DNA from: Desulfolutivibrio sulfodismutans DSM 3696
GTDB lineage: Bacteria > Desulfobacterota > Desulfovibrionia > Desulfovibrionales > Desulfovibrionaceae
Reading direction: 5' to 3'
Length of the DNA stretch: 64,000 bases
Assembly: GCF_013376455.1 (NCBI RefSeq)
Contig: NZ_CP045504.1
Location: 2,315,001-2,379,000, forward strand
Shown: positions 15,981-27,668 of the stretch, piece by piece
How positions within the stretch are numbered: the stretch's first letter is position 1
Layout of the letters: each line of letters opens with the position of its first letter
Notes under the pieces: model-generated
Told to the model about the DNA's origin: nothing
Databases searched by the model: none
Seen by the model: only the letters and a program-made list of their open reading frames with translations
Translations under genes and position numbers: made by a program

Positions 15981-18619
15981 TTACTTCCCCATGCCCTCGG
16001 CCGTGAACTGGCAGGCCCCGGTGAAAAAGCACTCGGCCATGGCCGTCACGCTGTCCTCGCCGACCATCAGCATGTCCGTCTGGCGCGTGAACTGCAAAAG
16101 CCGCCCCATGGACGTCAGCCGGTCTTCGATCACCTGTGCGCCGAACTTCTGGAACCGCCCCGCCACCCGGTCCCCGGTCACCTCCACCACGAATCCGAGG
16201 CGTTCCAGGATAAGCGCAATGCCCCGGGCGCGGCGGGCCCGCTTCACATCGTCGGCCGCGCCGCCCTTGAACGAAAACGTGATGTAGTTCTTGTTCACGG
16301 TCTTGCCGCAGTAGCAGTCCAGCACCCCGTAGTGGTAGCCCACCCGGGAGCTGAAATTGAGGTACTTGTCCGAGATGATGGCGTAGCTTTTTTCCCCGAA
16401 CCGCTGCCCGTCGGCCCTGGGCTGGGACATCATCTGCTCCCCCAGAACCGACATGAATCCCTTGAGATGCACCGGACGCGGCGTGCGCAACTGTTCGTCG
16501 CCAAGCACCAGGCCGTCCAGAAGGGCCAGAAACGGCCGCGACACGATCTCCTGCGGGGTCACCCGGCCCCGGGCGCCACAGCCTTCCGCCACGCCGCCCC
16601 CCAGATCAATGACGTACAGGTCGAGTCCGGTGACCGCGTCCAGCCGCATGGCCATGCCCGACTGGCCCGAGGCCATGTCGCTGATGCGAAACATCTCGGC
16701 ATAGGACCATTCGTGCAAAAGGCGCATAATGTCGTGGATGGTCGAACAGGATTTTTCGCTGAACTGCGGCGACTTGGGGTCGAGCAGATGCAGCGGGGCC
16801 ACATGGGAAAGCACCCGCATGAGCACCCCATGCACCGGGGTGTCCCGCATGGCGATCTCCCGGGGAACGTCCAGCCCCGCCAGGGCCTCCACCCGCCCCC
16901 GGTAGATGCGCGCCGACCAGGCGTCCACGGTCACCACCTCGCCCGGGGGCAGGACCGTCAGCGCATCCGGCACGCCCAAAAGCGTGGGCGCCCCGAACTC
17001 CCGGCAAAGCGAGGCCATGTGTCCGGTGACGCTGCCGTGCTCGGTGACGATGGCCGCGCACCGGGGCATGACCACCATGTATTTGGGCGACGAATGCCCG
17101 GCCACCAACACCCCGCCCTGGGGGAAGGCCTCCAGATCCTCGTCGCGCCGGACATGGACCACAGGCCCCACCCCCACCCCGGGATAGGCCGTCTCGCCGC
17201 CTGCGGCCAGCACCTCATGCCCCGTGACCTCCGGGATGTCCGGCCGGGCGCAATGCCCGGAAAACTCCCCGCCGTCCGGGCCGGAGGCCATGGCCAGGGG
17301 GCGCGATTGCAGGATCACCAGCCGTCCCCTGGGATCAAGGGCCCACTCCACGTCCTGGGGGCAGCCGTAGTGCCGCTCCAGGGCCATGCCATACGCGGCC
17401 AATTCCAGAATGCGCGCGTCATCCAGGCAGGGCAGGGCCCGCAGTTCGTCCGGCACGGGCCTTTCCGCCAAAGTTCCGCCAGGGACGCCCACCAGCATGA
17501 CCGGCTTGTCCGCCACCCGCTTGTCCGCCACCCCCGAGCCGTCCCGGGCCGCCTCGTAGGTATCCGGGTTCACCACCCCGTCCACGGCATAAGGCCCAAG
17601 GCCCCACACGGCGTTGACGATCACCCGGTCCAGCTCCGGATGCAGGGGATGGCGGGTGTACATGACCCCGGCGGCCCGGGATTCCACCATCTCCAGGCAG
17701 GCCACGCTCATGGCCACGTCGTCGTCGGCGATGCCCTTGAGCACCCGGTAGGAGATGGCCCGGGGGTGAACAGGCTCGCGGCCACGTATTTGTAGGAGAC
17801 AAGCAGCCTCTCGGCCGGGACGTTGAGGATGGAAAGATACTGCCCGGCGAAGGACAGCTCCCCGTCCTCGCCGATGGCGCTGGAGCGCATGGCCACCATG
17901 AGGTCGGCGGGAGACACCCCGATATCGTCTGCCATGCCCCGGTGGGCCTCCACGATGGCGGCGGACACGGCCGGGGGCAGCTCGGCGCGCAGGATGAGGT
18001 GCTGAATCTCCTCGCTGACGGCGGCCAGGGAGGCCGGGTCGTCAAGAGACAGGGTGAGCTTGATGCGGGCGATCTCCTCGCCAAGCCCGGAAGCCGCGAA
18101 AAAGGCCCGGAAGGCCGCCGTGGTCACGGCGAATCCCCGGGGTACGGGCAGGCCCACGCGGTTTCCCACCTCGCCCAGGTTGGCGCACTTGCCGCCCACC
18201 TCGTCCACCATGGCCGCCGTCACCCGGGTCAGGGGCAGGACGTACGCGGCGTCCGCCGCATCCTGGCGCGCCCCCATGGCCTGTTTGATGTCCTCGCGGA
18301 TGCGCTCCACCAGGGCGCCAAGCGCTGGGCATTTCCGTCCGGACAGGCCCTCGAAGGCCCGGATCATGCGCATGGCATGGAACACGGCCCGGCTGGTCTG
18401 GGAACGCAGATAGGCCATGCCGAACAGCTCCCGGCCGTCCTGCTTGGTCTCCATGTCCGCGATGATTTTTAAAAGCTCGGAGTTGGACTCCAAAAGTTCC
18501 TGAAAGAAATTGTATTTGACGCGGAAGGCCCGGCTGGCGTCCTCTTGGGCCGCATGGCGTCCAATGCCGTACTGGGTGGCGAAAAACCGCTTCAGCCTTC
18601 CCACAATGCCGCTGCTCAT
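15981..18619 (-). pseudogene. PEP/pyruvate-dikinase-like gene broken by a one-base frameshift
   Basis: The 5' part (18619 to about 17766) encodes an ATP-grasp PPDK N-terminal domain (DEVGGKCANLGEV, VPRGFAVTT, MVAMRSSAIGEDGELSFAGQY). The 3' part continues with MSVACLEMVESRAAGVMYT, QDVEWALD, and the swivelling domain with catalytic His in VTEHGSVTGH. Frames switch at the G5 run 17762-17766: adding one base restores TPRAISYRVLKGIAD. With it the gene would be 879 codons. The C-terminal 250 residues are not the usual PEP barrel. It is either a real pseudogene or a homopolymer sequencing error. The start MSSGIVGRL is preferred; upstream in-frame ATGs exist. Confidence 0.8.
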
Positions 18620-18811
18620 GCCTGTGTCCGCCTTTTTCCAACGCACGTTTTGCAGCTTGCGCCCCATGCGCCACACCCTGCGGCCGTGTCCGGGGACAGA
18701 TACGGACGCGGTGAATTTCACCTTTTTCCACGACAAAGGGAAGGCCCTGCGCGTTGTCCACTCCGGCCCACCGGCATGGCCGAGGGATCGCTCATCGCTT
18801 ATGATGTACTG

Positions 18812-19050
18812 CTAGACAACTTTCTGAACACGTCTACGGTACTGGTCGATGGTGTCGACGGCCTGGGCCCCTCTTCCGACACCCTTGGCGGGAGTGTGAA
18901 GAAATCCAAATTCATAGCGCGAATGCGTATCGACAACCGTGTGCATATAAACGCGGCCAACGCCCTTGCGACGACCGACCTGGCAGGTATCCCGGCACAC
19001 AAGCTCGCACGGAGATTCCATTCCGTTTCAACGTGTTGGGGAGATGAACG
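18812..19050 (-). pseudogene. IS481-type transposase remnant
   Basis: The minus-strand frame reads LVCRDTCQVGRRKGVGRVYM, then HTVVDTHSRYEFGFLHTP, which is the start of the integrase core of IS481-family transposases (Q/R-D-T-F-x-V-G...V-D-x-x-S-x-Y-x-F). A TGA interrupts the frame just upstream (about 19031) and a TAG ends it after about 70 residues, so only a fragment of a ~330-residue enzyme remains. It sits between the dikinase and holB and would explain the local break in gene order. Confidence 0.6.
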
Positions 19051-19085
19051 CACCCCAAAATCCGTCCGACGAGAAGCCTCGTCAT

Positions 19086-19961
19086 TCACCTCGCCAACGC
19101 CCCCCCGCATCTCCCAAACATCCGCACCCCCAGCCACTCCATGACCAGGGACGGATTGACCTGCATGACCAGCGCCTCCTGGCATTCGCTTAAAAGCACA
19201 TCGAAAAACCGCACCGCGCCGGGATCGGACAACCCGGCCAGGAACCGGCCAAGCGGCGACGCGGCCCGTCCGGACAGGGCCTCGGCCAGGCACCGGGCGC
19301 AGGCTAAAAGGATGTGGTCGGCCAGAAGCCGCGTCATGCGGCCCTTGGCGCTGGTACGCGCGAACCAGCCCCGGCCCGTGCGGTAAAAATCCGCCAGCGC
19401 CCCGGCCCATTCCATGGGGTCTTCATCGCCAAGCTCGGCGGGAAGCGAGGGGGTTTCGGGATTGGGCCAGGCCAGGGTGACCACGAAGGAGCGCGACACG
19501 AGCGTCGGGAAAAGCCGCTCCCGCTGCGGGGTGAGCAGCATGAAGCAGTGCTTCGGGCGGGGGTCTTCCAGGGTCTTTAAGAGGGAATTGGCGGCCTCGA
19601 TGGAAAGCGCCTGGGCCTCGGCCAGGATCACCGCGCGGTAGCCGTCGCCGCGCGGCGGTTCGCCCGCCTTCTGGCGCACCTCGCGCACGTCGTCCACCTT
19701 GATGGACCCGGCCATGCCGTCCAGGAGCATCAGGTCCAAAAAGACCCGCTCCCGGATCTGCACGCAGGCCGGGCACACGCCGCAGGGGGCGGCCGGTTGG
19801 AGACAATTGAGCCGGGCTGCGAAAAAAAGCGCCGCGCCAAGGCGTTCCGAGGCCGCGCCGCCCTCGATGACCAGGGATTGCGGCGGGGCCTCGGCCAGCT
19901 TGCAGAGCCGGGCCAGGACATGGCCCTGGCGCGCGGGAATGCCGAAGGCCTCGCCGTTCAC
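19086..19961 (-). CDS. holB: DNA polymerase III subunit delta'
   Basis: 291 residues. It has the clamp-loader AAA+ plan: a degenerate P-loop (EGGAASERLGAALF, as in delta', which does not hydrolyse ATP), the zinc module C-x6-C-x2-C-x2-C (NCLQPAAPCGVCPAC), DDVREVRQ, the Walker-B-like VILAEAQALSIEAANSLLKTLEDP and the sensor-1 region MLLTPQRERLFPTLVSR. It lies 7 bases downstream of purA in the same direction. The C-terminal collar region is short. Acts in the replisome clamp loader. Confidence 0.85.
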   Translation of the reverse strand: MNGEAFGIPARQGHVLARLCKLAEAPPQSLVIEGGAASERLGAALFFAARLNCLQPAAPCGVCPACVQIRERVFLDLMLLDGMAGSIKVDDVREVRQKAGEPPRGDGYRAVILAEAQALSIEAANSLLKTLEDPRPKHCFMLLTPQRERLFPTLVSRSFVVTLAWPNPETPSLPAELGDEDPMEWAGALADFYRTGRGWFARTSAKGRMTRLLADHILLACARCLAEALSGRAASPLGRFLAGLSDPGAVRFFDVLLSECQEALVMQVNPSLVMEWLGVRMFGRCGGALAR

Positions 19962-19968
19962 GACCGAC

Positions 19969-21638
<1,670 letters not shown>

Positions 21639-21796
21639 ACTCCTTGCCGGGACACCCGCGCCAGATCCATAAGGACGCGCCCGGGCCGATCAGGTCTAGC
21701 AGAAATGCCGCCACGGGCCAAATGCAATTTGCCCGGGGGCCTGGGCTGTGGTAGGCACAGCCAGTCACAACGCCCCGCTACGGAGACAACCATTCC

Positions 21797-23071
21797 ATGA
21801 GCGACCTCAAAAAAATGTATTCCACCCTGTCCGAGGATCCCTTTCCCGGAGACTTGACCCTGCGCCTGGGCGGCGCCGAACTGCGCTTCGCCAAAAAGAC
21901 CTGGACCATCGACGGCGCGGAAAAAGGCCTGCGCTACGGGGAAAACCCGGACCAGCCCGCCGCCCTCTACGAGCTGGCCGCAGGCGAACTGTCGCTTGGC
22001 GGGGTGGCCTTTCGCGGTCCCGGCCACGCCCTGGTGGCGGCCATGACCGAAGAACATCTGGTCCAGTCCGGCAAGCACCCGGGCAAGATCAACCTGACCG
22101 ACGTGGACGGCGGCGTCACCGTGCTGCAATACCTGCACGCCAAGCCCGCCGTGGTCATCCTCAAGCACAACAACCCCTGCGGCGCGGCCTGGTCCGACGC
22201 CGGGCTTCCCGACGCCTTCGACAAGGCCTTCACCTCCGACCGCATTGCGGCCTTCGGCGGCACGGTGGTGGTCAACCGGACCATGGACGTGGACACCGCC
22301 ACGCGCCTGACCCAGGTCTATTTCGAGGTGGTGGCCGCCCCGGACTTCGACGACGCGGCCCTGGCCGTGCTGCGCACCAAAAAAAACCTGCGCATCCTGC
22401 GCCTGCCCGGGCTGGCGAAGCTTGAGGCCCTGGCCGGGGAGCCCTTCCTGGACATCAAATGCCTCAACGACGGCGGCATGGTGCTCCAGTTCTCCTTCCG
22501 CAACCGCATCCGGTCCACGGCGGACTTTCTTCCGGCCACGGCCGAACGGGACGGGGTCACGGCCGTGGCCCGGACCCCGAGCCCCACGGAGGCCGAGGAT
22601 CTGCTTTTCGCCTGGGCCGTGGAGGCGGGCGTGACCTCGAACTCGGTCATCTTCGCCAAAAACGGGGCCACGGTGGCCATCGGCACCGGCGAGCAGGACC
22701 GGGTGGGCTGCGTGGAACTGACCATCTACAAGGCCCAGACCAAATACGCCGACCGGCTGGCCTTCGCCGAGGCCGGGCTGTCTTTGTACGAGCTGGAAAA
22801 AAAGGCCGAGACGGACGAGACGGCCAAGACGCTGCTGGCCGACATCCGCCGCCGCACAGCCGAAGCCAAGGGCGGCCTGCCGGGATCGGTTTTGGTCTCG
22901 GACGGCTTTTTCCCCTTCCGCGACGGCGTGGATCTGGCCCTGTCCGTGGGGGTGACGGCCATCGCCCAGCCCGGCGGCTCCATCCGCGACACCGAGGTCA
23001 TCGCGGCGGTCAACGAGGCCGTGCCCCAGGCGGCCATGGTGTTTACCGGGCAGCGGTCGTTCAAACACTAG
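21797..23071 (+). CDS. purH: AICAR transformylase (PurH C-domain type, no IMP cyclohydrolase)
   Basis: 424 residues aligning to the AICAR formyltransferase part of PurH only: LRYGENPDQPAALY, GKHPGKINLTDVDG (a variant of the usual KELSYNN region), VVILKHNNPCGAA with the catalytic Lys-His, AFTSDRIAAFGG, and the C-terminal SDGFFPFRDGVDLA, IAQPGGSIRD and FTGQRSFKH. The N-terminal MGS/IMP cyclohydrolase domain of bifunctional PurH is absent, so ring closure to IMP needs a separate enzyme not in this window. Read divergently from purA. Confidence 0.85.
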   Translation: MSDLKKMYSTLSEDPFPGDLTLRLGGAELRFAKKTWTIDGAEKGLRYGENPDQPAALYELAAGELSLGGVAFRGPGHALVAAMTEEHLVQSGKHPGKINLTDVDGGVTVLQYLHAKPAVVILKHNNPCGAAWSDAGLPDAFDKAFTSDRIAAFGGTVVVNRTMDVDTATRLTQVYFEVVAAPDFDDAALAVLRTKKNLRILRLPGLAKLEALAGEPFLDIKCLNDGGMVLQFSFRNRIRSTADFLPATAERDGVTAVARTPSPTEAEDLLFAWAVEAGVTSNSVIFAKNGATVAIGTGEQDRVGCVELTIYKAQTKYADRLAFAEAGLSLYELEKKAETDETAKTLLADIRRRTAEAKGGLPGSVLVSDGFFPFRDGVDLALSVGVTAIAQPGGSIRDTEVIAAVNEAVPQAAMVFTGQRSFKH

Positions 23072-23089
23072 CCTCGCCGGGAGCGTTCC

Positions 23090-23677
23090 ATGCTTTTGAT
23101 CGTCTGGCTGGCCCTGACCTATCTGGTGGCCGCCTTTCCCTTCGGTCTGTGGATCGGCCTGGCCTGCGCCGGGGTGGACCCGCGCCAGGCCGGCAGCCGC
23201 AACACCGGGGCCACCAACGTGGCCCGGCTGTGCGGCACGAAATGCGGCGTGGCCGTGCTGGTCCTGGATCTGCTCAAGGGCTTTTTGCCGGTGGTCCTGG
23301 GGGCGGCGTTTTCGAACTCGTGGATCTTTTTGAGTCTGGTGGGGCTGACCGCCCTTTTGGGGCACATGCGCTCGGTCTTTCTCTACGGCCGGGGGGGCAA
23401 GGGCGTGGCCACCACCATCGGGGTCTTTCTGGCCTATGCGCCCCTGGCGGCGCTTTTGGCCGTGGCCGTGTGCGTCTTGGTCATCAAGCGCACGGGATAC
23501 GTCTCGGCGGGCTCCCTGGCCCTGGCGGCGTCCCTTCCCGTGGCCCTTTTGGCGACCGGCAACCCGGCCTACATCCCCGTGTCCCTGGTGGTGGCGGCCT
23601 GGATCGCCTGGCGGCACAGGGAAAACATCTCCCGCCTTCTGGCAGGCGAGGAGAAAAGCTGGCGCAAGGCGTCCTGA
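23090..23677 (+). CDS. plsY: Glycerol-3-phosphate acyltransferase PlsY
   Basis: 195 residues, five membrane segments. The three PlsY motifs are visible: SRNTGATNVAR after TM1, GHMRSVFLYGRGGKGVATTIG in the middle, and the C-terminal RHRENISRLLAGEE. It transfers acyl from acyl-phosphate to glycerol-3-phosphate, the first step of phospholipid synthesis at the inner membrane. It starts 18 bases after purH in the same direction; the grouping is probably transcriptional rather than metabolic. Confidence 0.95.
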   Translation: MLLIVWLALTYLVAAFPFGLWIGLACAGVDPRQAGSRNTGATNVARLCGTKCGVAVLVLDLLKGFLPVVLGAAFSNSWIFLSLVGLTALLGHMRSVFLYGRGGKGVATTIGVFLAYAPLAALLAVAVCVLVIKRTGYVSAGSLALAASLPVALLATGNPAYIPVSLVVAAWIAWRHRENISRLLAGEEKSWRKAS

Positions 23678-23720
23678 GCGGGGCTTCCCGCCGTCGGCGG
23701 GGGGACGTCCGGACGGGGCC

Positions 23721-26231
23721 TCATCCGTCCGGATCAGGCCCGGTCGCCGGACAACCGGCCGGTGCAGGCACGGCATGGACCATGACCATGTCCGGGGGCA
23801 CGAACACGAAACTCACCTCGTGGCTGGCCGGGGCCGCGCGGTCAAGCTGCAGGTCCATGCGTCGCCGCACGAGCTGCCGCCCCTCGTACGCCGTCCATAG
23901 CGCCAGATAGATCTCGGGCTGCCCGGCCAGGAGTTCTCCGGCCCGGCGTCCCAGAAATTCCTCCAGTCGGCCGCGCCCGGCCGCCACGGCGGCCCGGTTG
24001 GCCTCAAGCAGGATGAACTCCCCCTCCACGAGACGAAAGACGCAGGTGGGCTGCGGGAAATGCCGGTACAGAAACCGGAACCGCTCCCGGCCCTCCACAA
24101 GCTCCGCCTCCAGGCGGCGGCGTTCGCTGATGTCCGTCAGGGTCGCCACCACGCGCGAGAGGTTGCCCCGGGCGTCGACCTCGGGAAAAACGCCGACGGC
24201 CAGCCAACGGATCGCCTCCCAACCGTCCTGGCGGATGCCCACCGTGACGTCGCGCATGGGTTCATGATCCAACAAGACCCCGGCCAGGGGCGATTCCTCG
24301 GGCCGCAGGGGGGAAGCGTCCTCCCGGCACAGGGCAAAGGGCGGTCGGGCCAGGGATTGGCCTAAAATCTCGTCCTGCGGCACGCCCAGAATCTCCAGGG
24401 CCCGACGATTGGCCATATCCACGCGGCCGTCTCCCGTAGCGGCCAGGATGCCGATCTCCAGATTGGAGACCAGATCCCGATATTTCTTTTCGCTTTCGGC
24501 CAGGGCCAGTTCGGCATCGCGGCGGTCGGTGACGTCGCGGCCCACGGACTGGATTTCCGTTATCCGCCCCTTGGCGTTGAAAAACCCCCGGTTGATGAAC
24601 TGCATGAACCGCACCCGCCCCGCGCCGTCCACCACCCGGTTCTCCACCACCACCACGGGATGATCCGGGGCCAGCGCGCGCAACTCGCGGTCAATGCGCA
24701 GGAGATCCTCAGGATGGGGAAAGGGCCGCCAGGTTCCGGACGTGAGCTCCTCCAGGGTCTTGCCGAACAGGCGGCAATACGGCTCATTGGCAAAGAGCAC
24801 CGTTCCCTCCGGGCTAAAACGGCAGATGATCTCGGTCTGGCTCTCCACCACGGCCCGGTAGCGCTCCTCGCTGGCCCGCAGGGCCTTTTCCATTTCCTGC
24901 ATCTGGGCCAGGCGGGCGATAAGCATCCGATTGGCCGCGTCCAATTCCCGGGTGCGGGCCGCGACCCGCCGCTCCAACCCGTCGTGGGCCTGACGCAGAT
25001 CCTTTTCGACCTCCACTCGGCGGGTGATGTCCATGCCATAGACATTGGCGCACAGGCGCTCGGGACAGGGGACGGCCATGCCATGGAAAGACCGGGGGGC
25101 GTACGCCAGTTCGCCTTCCAAAGGCCCTTCCTGGTCCAGGGCCGAACGAACCATGCAAAACAGATCGGCATGGGCCCCGGCCACGGCCAGGGACTCGCCC
25201 GTGTCCAGCCCCCACAGGCTCTGCGCGGCCGGATTGGCGTATTCCACCTGCCCCTCCCGGTTCACCCGCAGGACCGGATTGGGATTTTCCTGGGGAAACC
25301 GGGCCAGCTCCCGGGCCTCGCGGATGGCGGCATGGTGTTCGGTGACGTCGCACAGGGTTCCGGAGATGCGCACGGGGGTTTGGTCCGGGGCGAAGGAGGC
25401 TACGGCCCGGGCCTGGGCCACGCGCATCTGGCCATCCGTGCGCATGAACCGGAAGCGGTATTCCACCTCGCCCGGCCCGGCCATGGCGGCATTGCGGACG
25501 GCCAAAAGGATGTGCCGGTCCTGCGGATGCACATGCCCGAGAAAAAATTCCCAGGTGGGGGCGGCCTCGCCTGGTTCCCGTCCGAACAGGCGGAACATCT
25601 CGTCGGACCAATAGTTGGCCCCGCGCACCAGATCCCTGTCCCAACTGCCGATCCTGGCCAGCCGCTGGGACTCGTTGAAGCGCCACTTCAGAAGCCCCAG
25701 ATCGTCATCCTTGCCGGGCAGGGGGCCGGGCAGGGGGCCAGGGGCTGGGTGGCGGACTAGGCCGGTGGCCGGACCAGAGGCGGGGCAAGAGGCTGAATCG
25801 GATACGGGGCCGGAAACGGGCTCGGTGGCCGACGTGAGGGATGGGTCGGCGGCTGGTCCGGGGGCAAAACCGGATGCCGACTCTGGCTGTCCGGGCCGTC
25901 CGGGCTGTCCGTCACCGCCGTCGGCCTGGCGGACCATGGCCGCGAAAAATCCCGGACGGCGACGAATCGCGGCCAGAACATCGCCCGCCACCTTGCCCGA
26001 GAGGGCCAGGATTTCGTCCGGGCACTCGCCCAATTCCCGGGCCAGGGCCACCAGCTTTTCTTCGGAGAGGGAGACGGAATCGCCGCGTTCGATGCGGCTT
26101 AAGTGCGAGGGCTGCATGCCCACGGCATACGCCACCCGCCGCAGGGAATAGCGTTTGTCGGCGGCCAGAAGCCCCAGACGCTTCCGGCGAAGTCGCGACC
26201 CGAGCCCGGTTTTCTCCATGGTGTTGACCAT
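23721..26231 (-). CDS. XRE-HTH protein with multiple PAS domains
   Basis: About 836 residues. An XRE helix-turn-helix opens the protein (SLRRVAYAVGMQPSHLSRIERGD). A ~60-residue Pro/Gly/Ser/Ala linker of imperfect repeats follows at about 115-180. Then come five or so PAS domains (RIGSWDRDLVRGANYWSDEM; PNPVLRVNREGQVEYANPAA; IICRFSPEGTVLFANEPYCR; ILAATGDGRVDMANRRALEI; PQPTCVFRLVEGEFILLEAN). There is no kinase, GGDEF or sigma-54 domain, so it looks like a sensory transcription factor. The start is uncertain: ATGs at 26231 and 26219, neither with a strong ribosome site. Confidence 0.75.
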   Translation of the reverse strand: MVNTMEKTGLGSRLRRKRLGLLAADKRYSLRRVAYAVGMQPSHLSRIERGDSVSLSEEKLVALARELGECPDEILALSGKVAGDVLAAIRRRPGFFAAMVRQADGGDGQPGRPGQPESASGFAPGPAADPSLTSATEPVSGPVSDSASCPASGPATGLVRHPAPGPLPGPLPGKDDDLGLLKWRFNESQRLARIGSWDRDLVRGANYWSDEMFRLFGREPGEAAPTWEFFLGHVHPQDRHILLAVRNAAMAGPGEVEYRFRFMRTDGQMRVAQARAVASFAPDQTPVRISGTLCDVTEHHAAIREARELARFPQENPNPVLRVNREGQVEYANPAAQSLWGLDTGESLAVAGAHADLFCMVRSALDQEGPLEGELAYAPRSFHGMAVPCPERLCANVYGMDITRRVEVEKDLRQAHDGLERRVAARTRELDAANRMLIARLAQMQEMEKALRASEERYRAVVESQTEIICRFSPEGTVLFANEPYCRLFGKTLEELTSGTWRPFPHPEDLLRIDRELRALAPDHPVVVVENRVVDGAGRVRFMQFINRGFFNAKGRITEIQSVGRDVTDRRDAELALAESEKKYRDLVSNLEIGILAATGDGRVDMANRRALEILGVPQDEILGQSLARPPFALCREDASPLRPEESPLAGVLLDHEPMRDVTVGIRQDGWEAIRWLAVGVFPEVDARGNLSRVVATLTDISERRRLEAELVEGRERFRFLYRHFPQPTCVFRLVEGEFILLEANRAAVAAGRGRLEEFLGRRAGELLAGQPEIYLALWTAYEGRQLVRRRMDLQLDRAAPASHEVSFVFVPPDMVMVHAVPAPAGCPATGPDPDG

Positions 26232-26414
26232 AACGTAAACGGGGAACGGGGACAAGCTTTTGCCGGGAATTTACGGGTCTTCACGGCCGCTGCGACAACC
26301 ATAGTCGGAGGTTTCCGGCTGCTTCGGCGGCAGCACGGCCCCGCCCGCAGGAGGCCTCTGCGGCATGCGCCGCCATGGCGCCGTGAGAAGGGCTTTCGAA
26401 TGAGGCCCTTCGAC

Positions 26415-27668
26415 TCAGCCCAGGATGTCCTTGGCCCACAGCGTGGCCTCGGCATAGATCTTCGCCGCCTCGGCGGCATCGACCCCGGCCGCATCCAGCA
26501 CGCCCAAGGCCTGCTCAAAGCGTCCGTCCTCCAGGTCGGCCGCCAGTCCCAGCAATTTTCCGGCCTGCCCGGGCTCCCCACGCAGGGCGGCCAGGATGTC
26601 CTCAGGCAGGGGGAGCTGGGCCGCCACTTCGGACATGGACTGTCCCAGAAGCGCATCCATGCGGGAAAAAAGGCCCAGCATGAACAGGGAATCCGGGCTA
26701 TGCGGCAGTTTGGCCCGCCCCAGGGCCAGAAGCTCCAAAAAACGCGCCCGGGTCAGGGATTGAAAGGAAACCTCGCGGCCGATGGGGGTGTGGGCCATGT
26801 CGGAAAGCAGCACGGCCATCAGCCATTTGCGCAAGGGGTTTTGGCCCATGACCATCATGGCCTGGGACAGGGACACGATCTTGTCCATCCTGAAAAACGC
26901 CGCCGAATTCAAATACTTGAGCAGCCGAAACGACAATCCCGCATCCGAGGACAAGATGGCCTCAAGGCGCTCCGGTTCGGTTTCGGGAACGGCCAGTTCG
27001 CGCAGCAGGCGAACCTTGGACACCACCCCCACCGGCGGCTTGCGGCCGCTGACCACCTCAGGGCGGCTGAAATAAAATCCCTGAAAATACTGAAACCCGG
27101 CGGACAGGCACAGGTGGTGGATCTCCCGATCCTCAACCTTCTCGGCCAGAAGCGCCACGCCCCGGGCCAGAAGGGGCTTGGCGAGTTCGAGGATGCGCAA
27201 AGGCGACGCCCCCAGCACCTCCACCTTGACGATGTCGGCCATCTCCACGAACGGAAGCAGTTCCGGCTGCCCCACGAAATCGTCCACGGCCAGCATATAT
27301 CCCGCATGCTTGATGGCCCGGCAGGCGGCCAGAACCTCCGGGGTCGGCCGCACGTCCTCGAGAATCTCCACCACGCACATCTCCCGGGGCAGCGCCAGGG
27401 GGGCCTGCTTGAGCAAAAGTCCTTCGGGGAAATTGACGAAACACTTCCTGGACTCAAGCATGGTCTCCGCGACCAGGGGAAAGCCGTCGATGATGACCTT
27501 GGCCGTGGCCGTATCCGCGTCAGCCACCCGGGCCTCGGTCGCGTTGTCCGCCTGACGGAACAGCAACTCGAAGCCGTACACCCGCGACTCGCGGTCGAGG
27601 ATGGGCTGCCTGGCCACGAACACGGGTTCGAAAAACCGCCGCTCCGGCGTCTGGGGGGCCGCCTTCAT
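26415..27668 (-). CDS. EAL-HDOD (YuxH-type) signalling protein
   Basis: 417 residues. The N-terminal half is a degenerate EAL domain: FVARQPILDRESRVYGFELLFR has ELL in place of EAL, and LAVDDFVGQPE replaces the catalytic DDFG-tG loop. The C-terminal HDOD domain is ILSSDAGLSFRLLKYLNSAAFF, VSLSQAMMVMG and LLALGRAKLP. Such proteins bind but seldom cleave cyclic di-GMP. Its ATG overlaps the stop of the TPR gene upstream (ATGA), so the two are translated together. Confidence 0.88.
   Translation of the reverse strand: MKAAPQTPERRFFEPVFVARQPILDRESRVYGFELLFRQADNATEARVADADTATAKVIIDGFPLVAETMLESRKCFVNFPEGLLLKQAPLALPREMCVVEILEDVRPTPEVLAACRAIKHAGYMLAVDDFVGQPELLPFVEMADIVKVEVLGASPLRILELAKPLLARGVALLAEKVEDREIHHLCLSAGFQYFQGFYFSRPEVVSGRKPPVGVVSKVRLLRELAVPETEPERLEAILSSDAGLSFRLLKYLNSAAFFRMDKIVSLSQAMMVMGQNPLRKWLMAVLLSDMAHTPIGREVSFQSLTRARFLELLALGRAKLPHSPDSLFMLGLFSRMDALLGQSMSEVAAQLPLPEDILAALRGEPGQAGKLLGLAADLEDGRFEQALGVLDAAGVDAAEAAKIYAEATLWAKDILG

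Noticed and set aside
15963-17795. 610-aa plus-strand open frame over the dikinase
   Set aside because: Shadow of the dikinase frame; no coding motifs.
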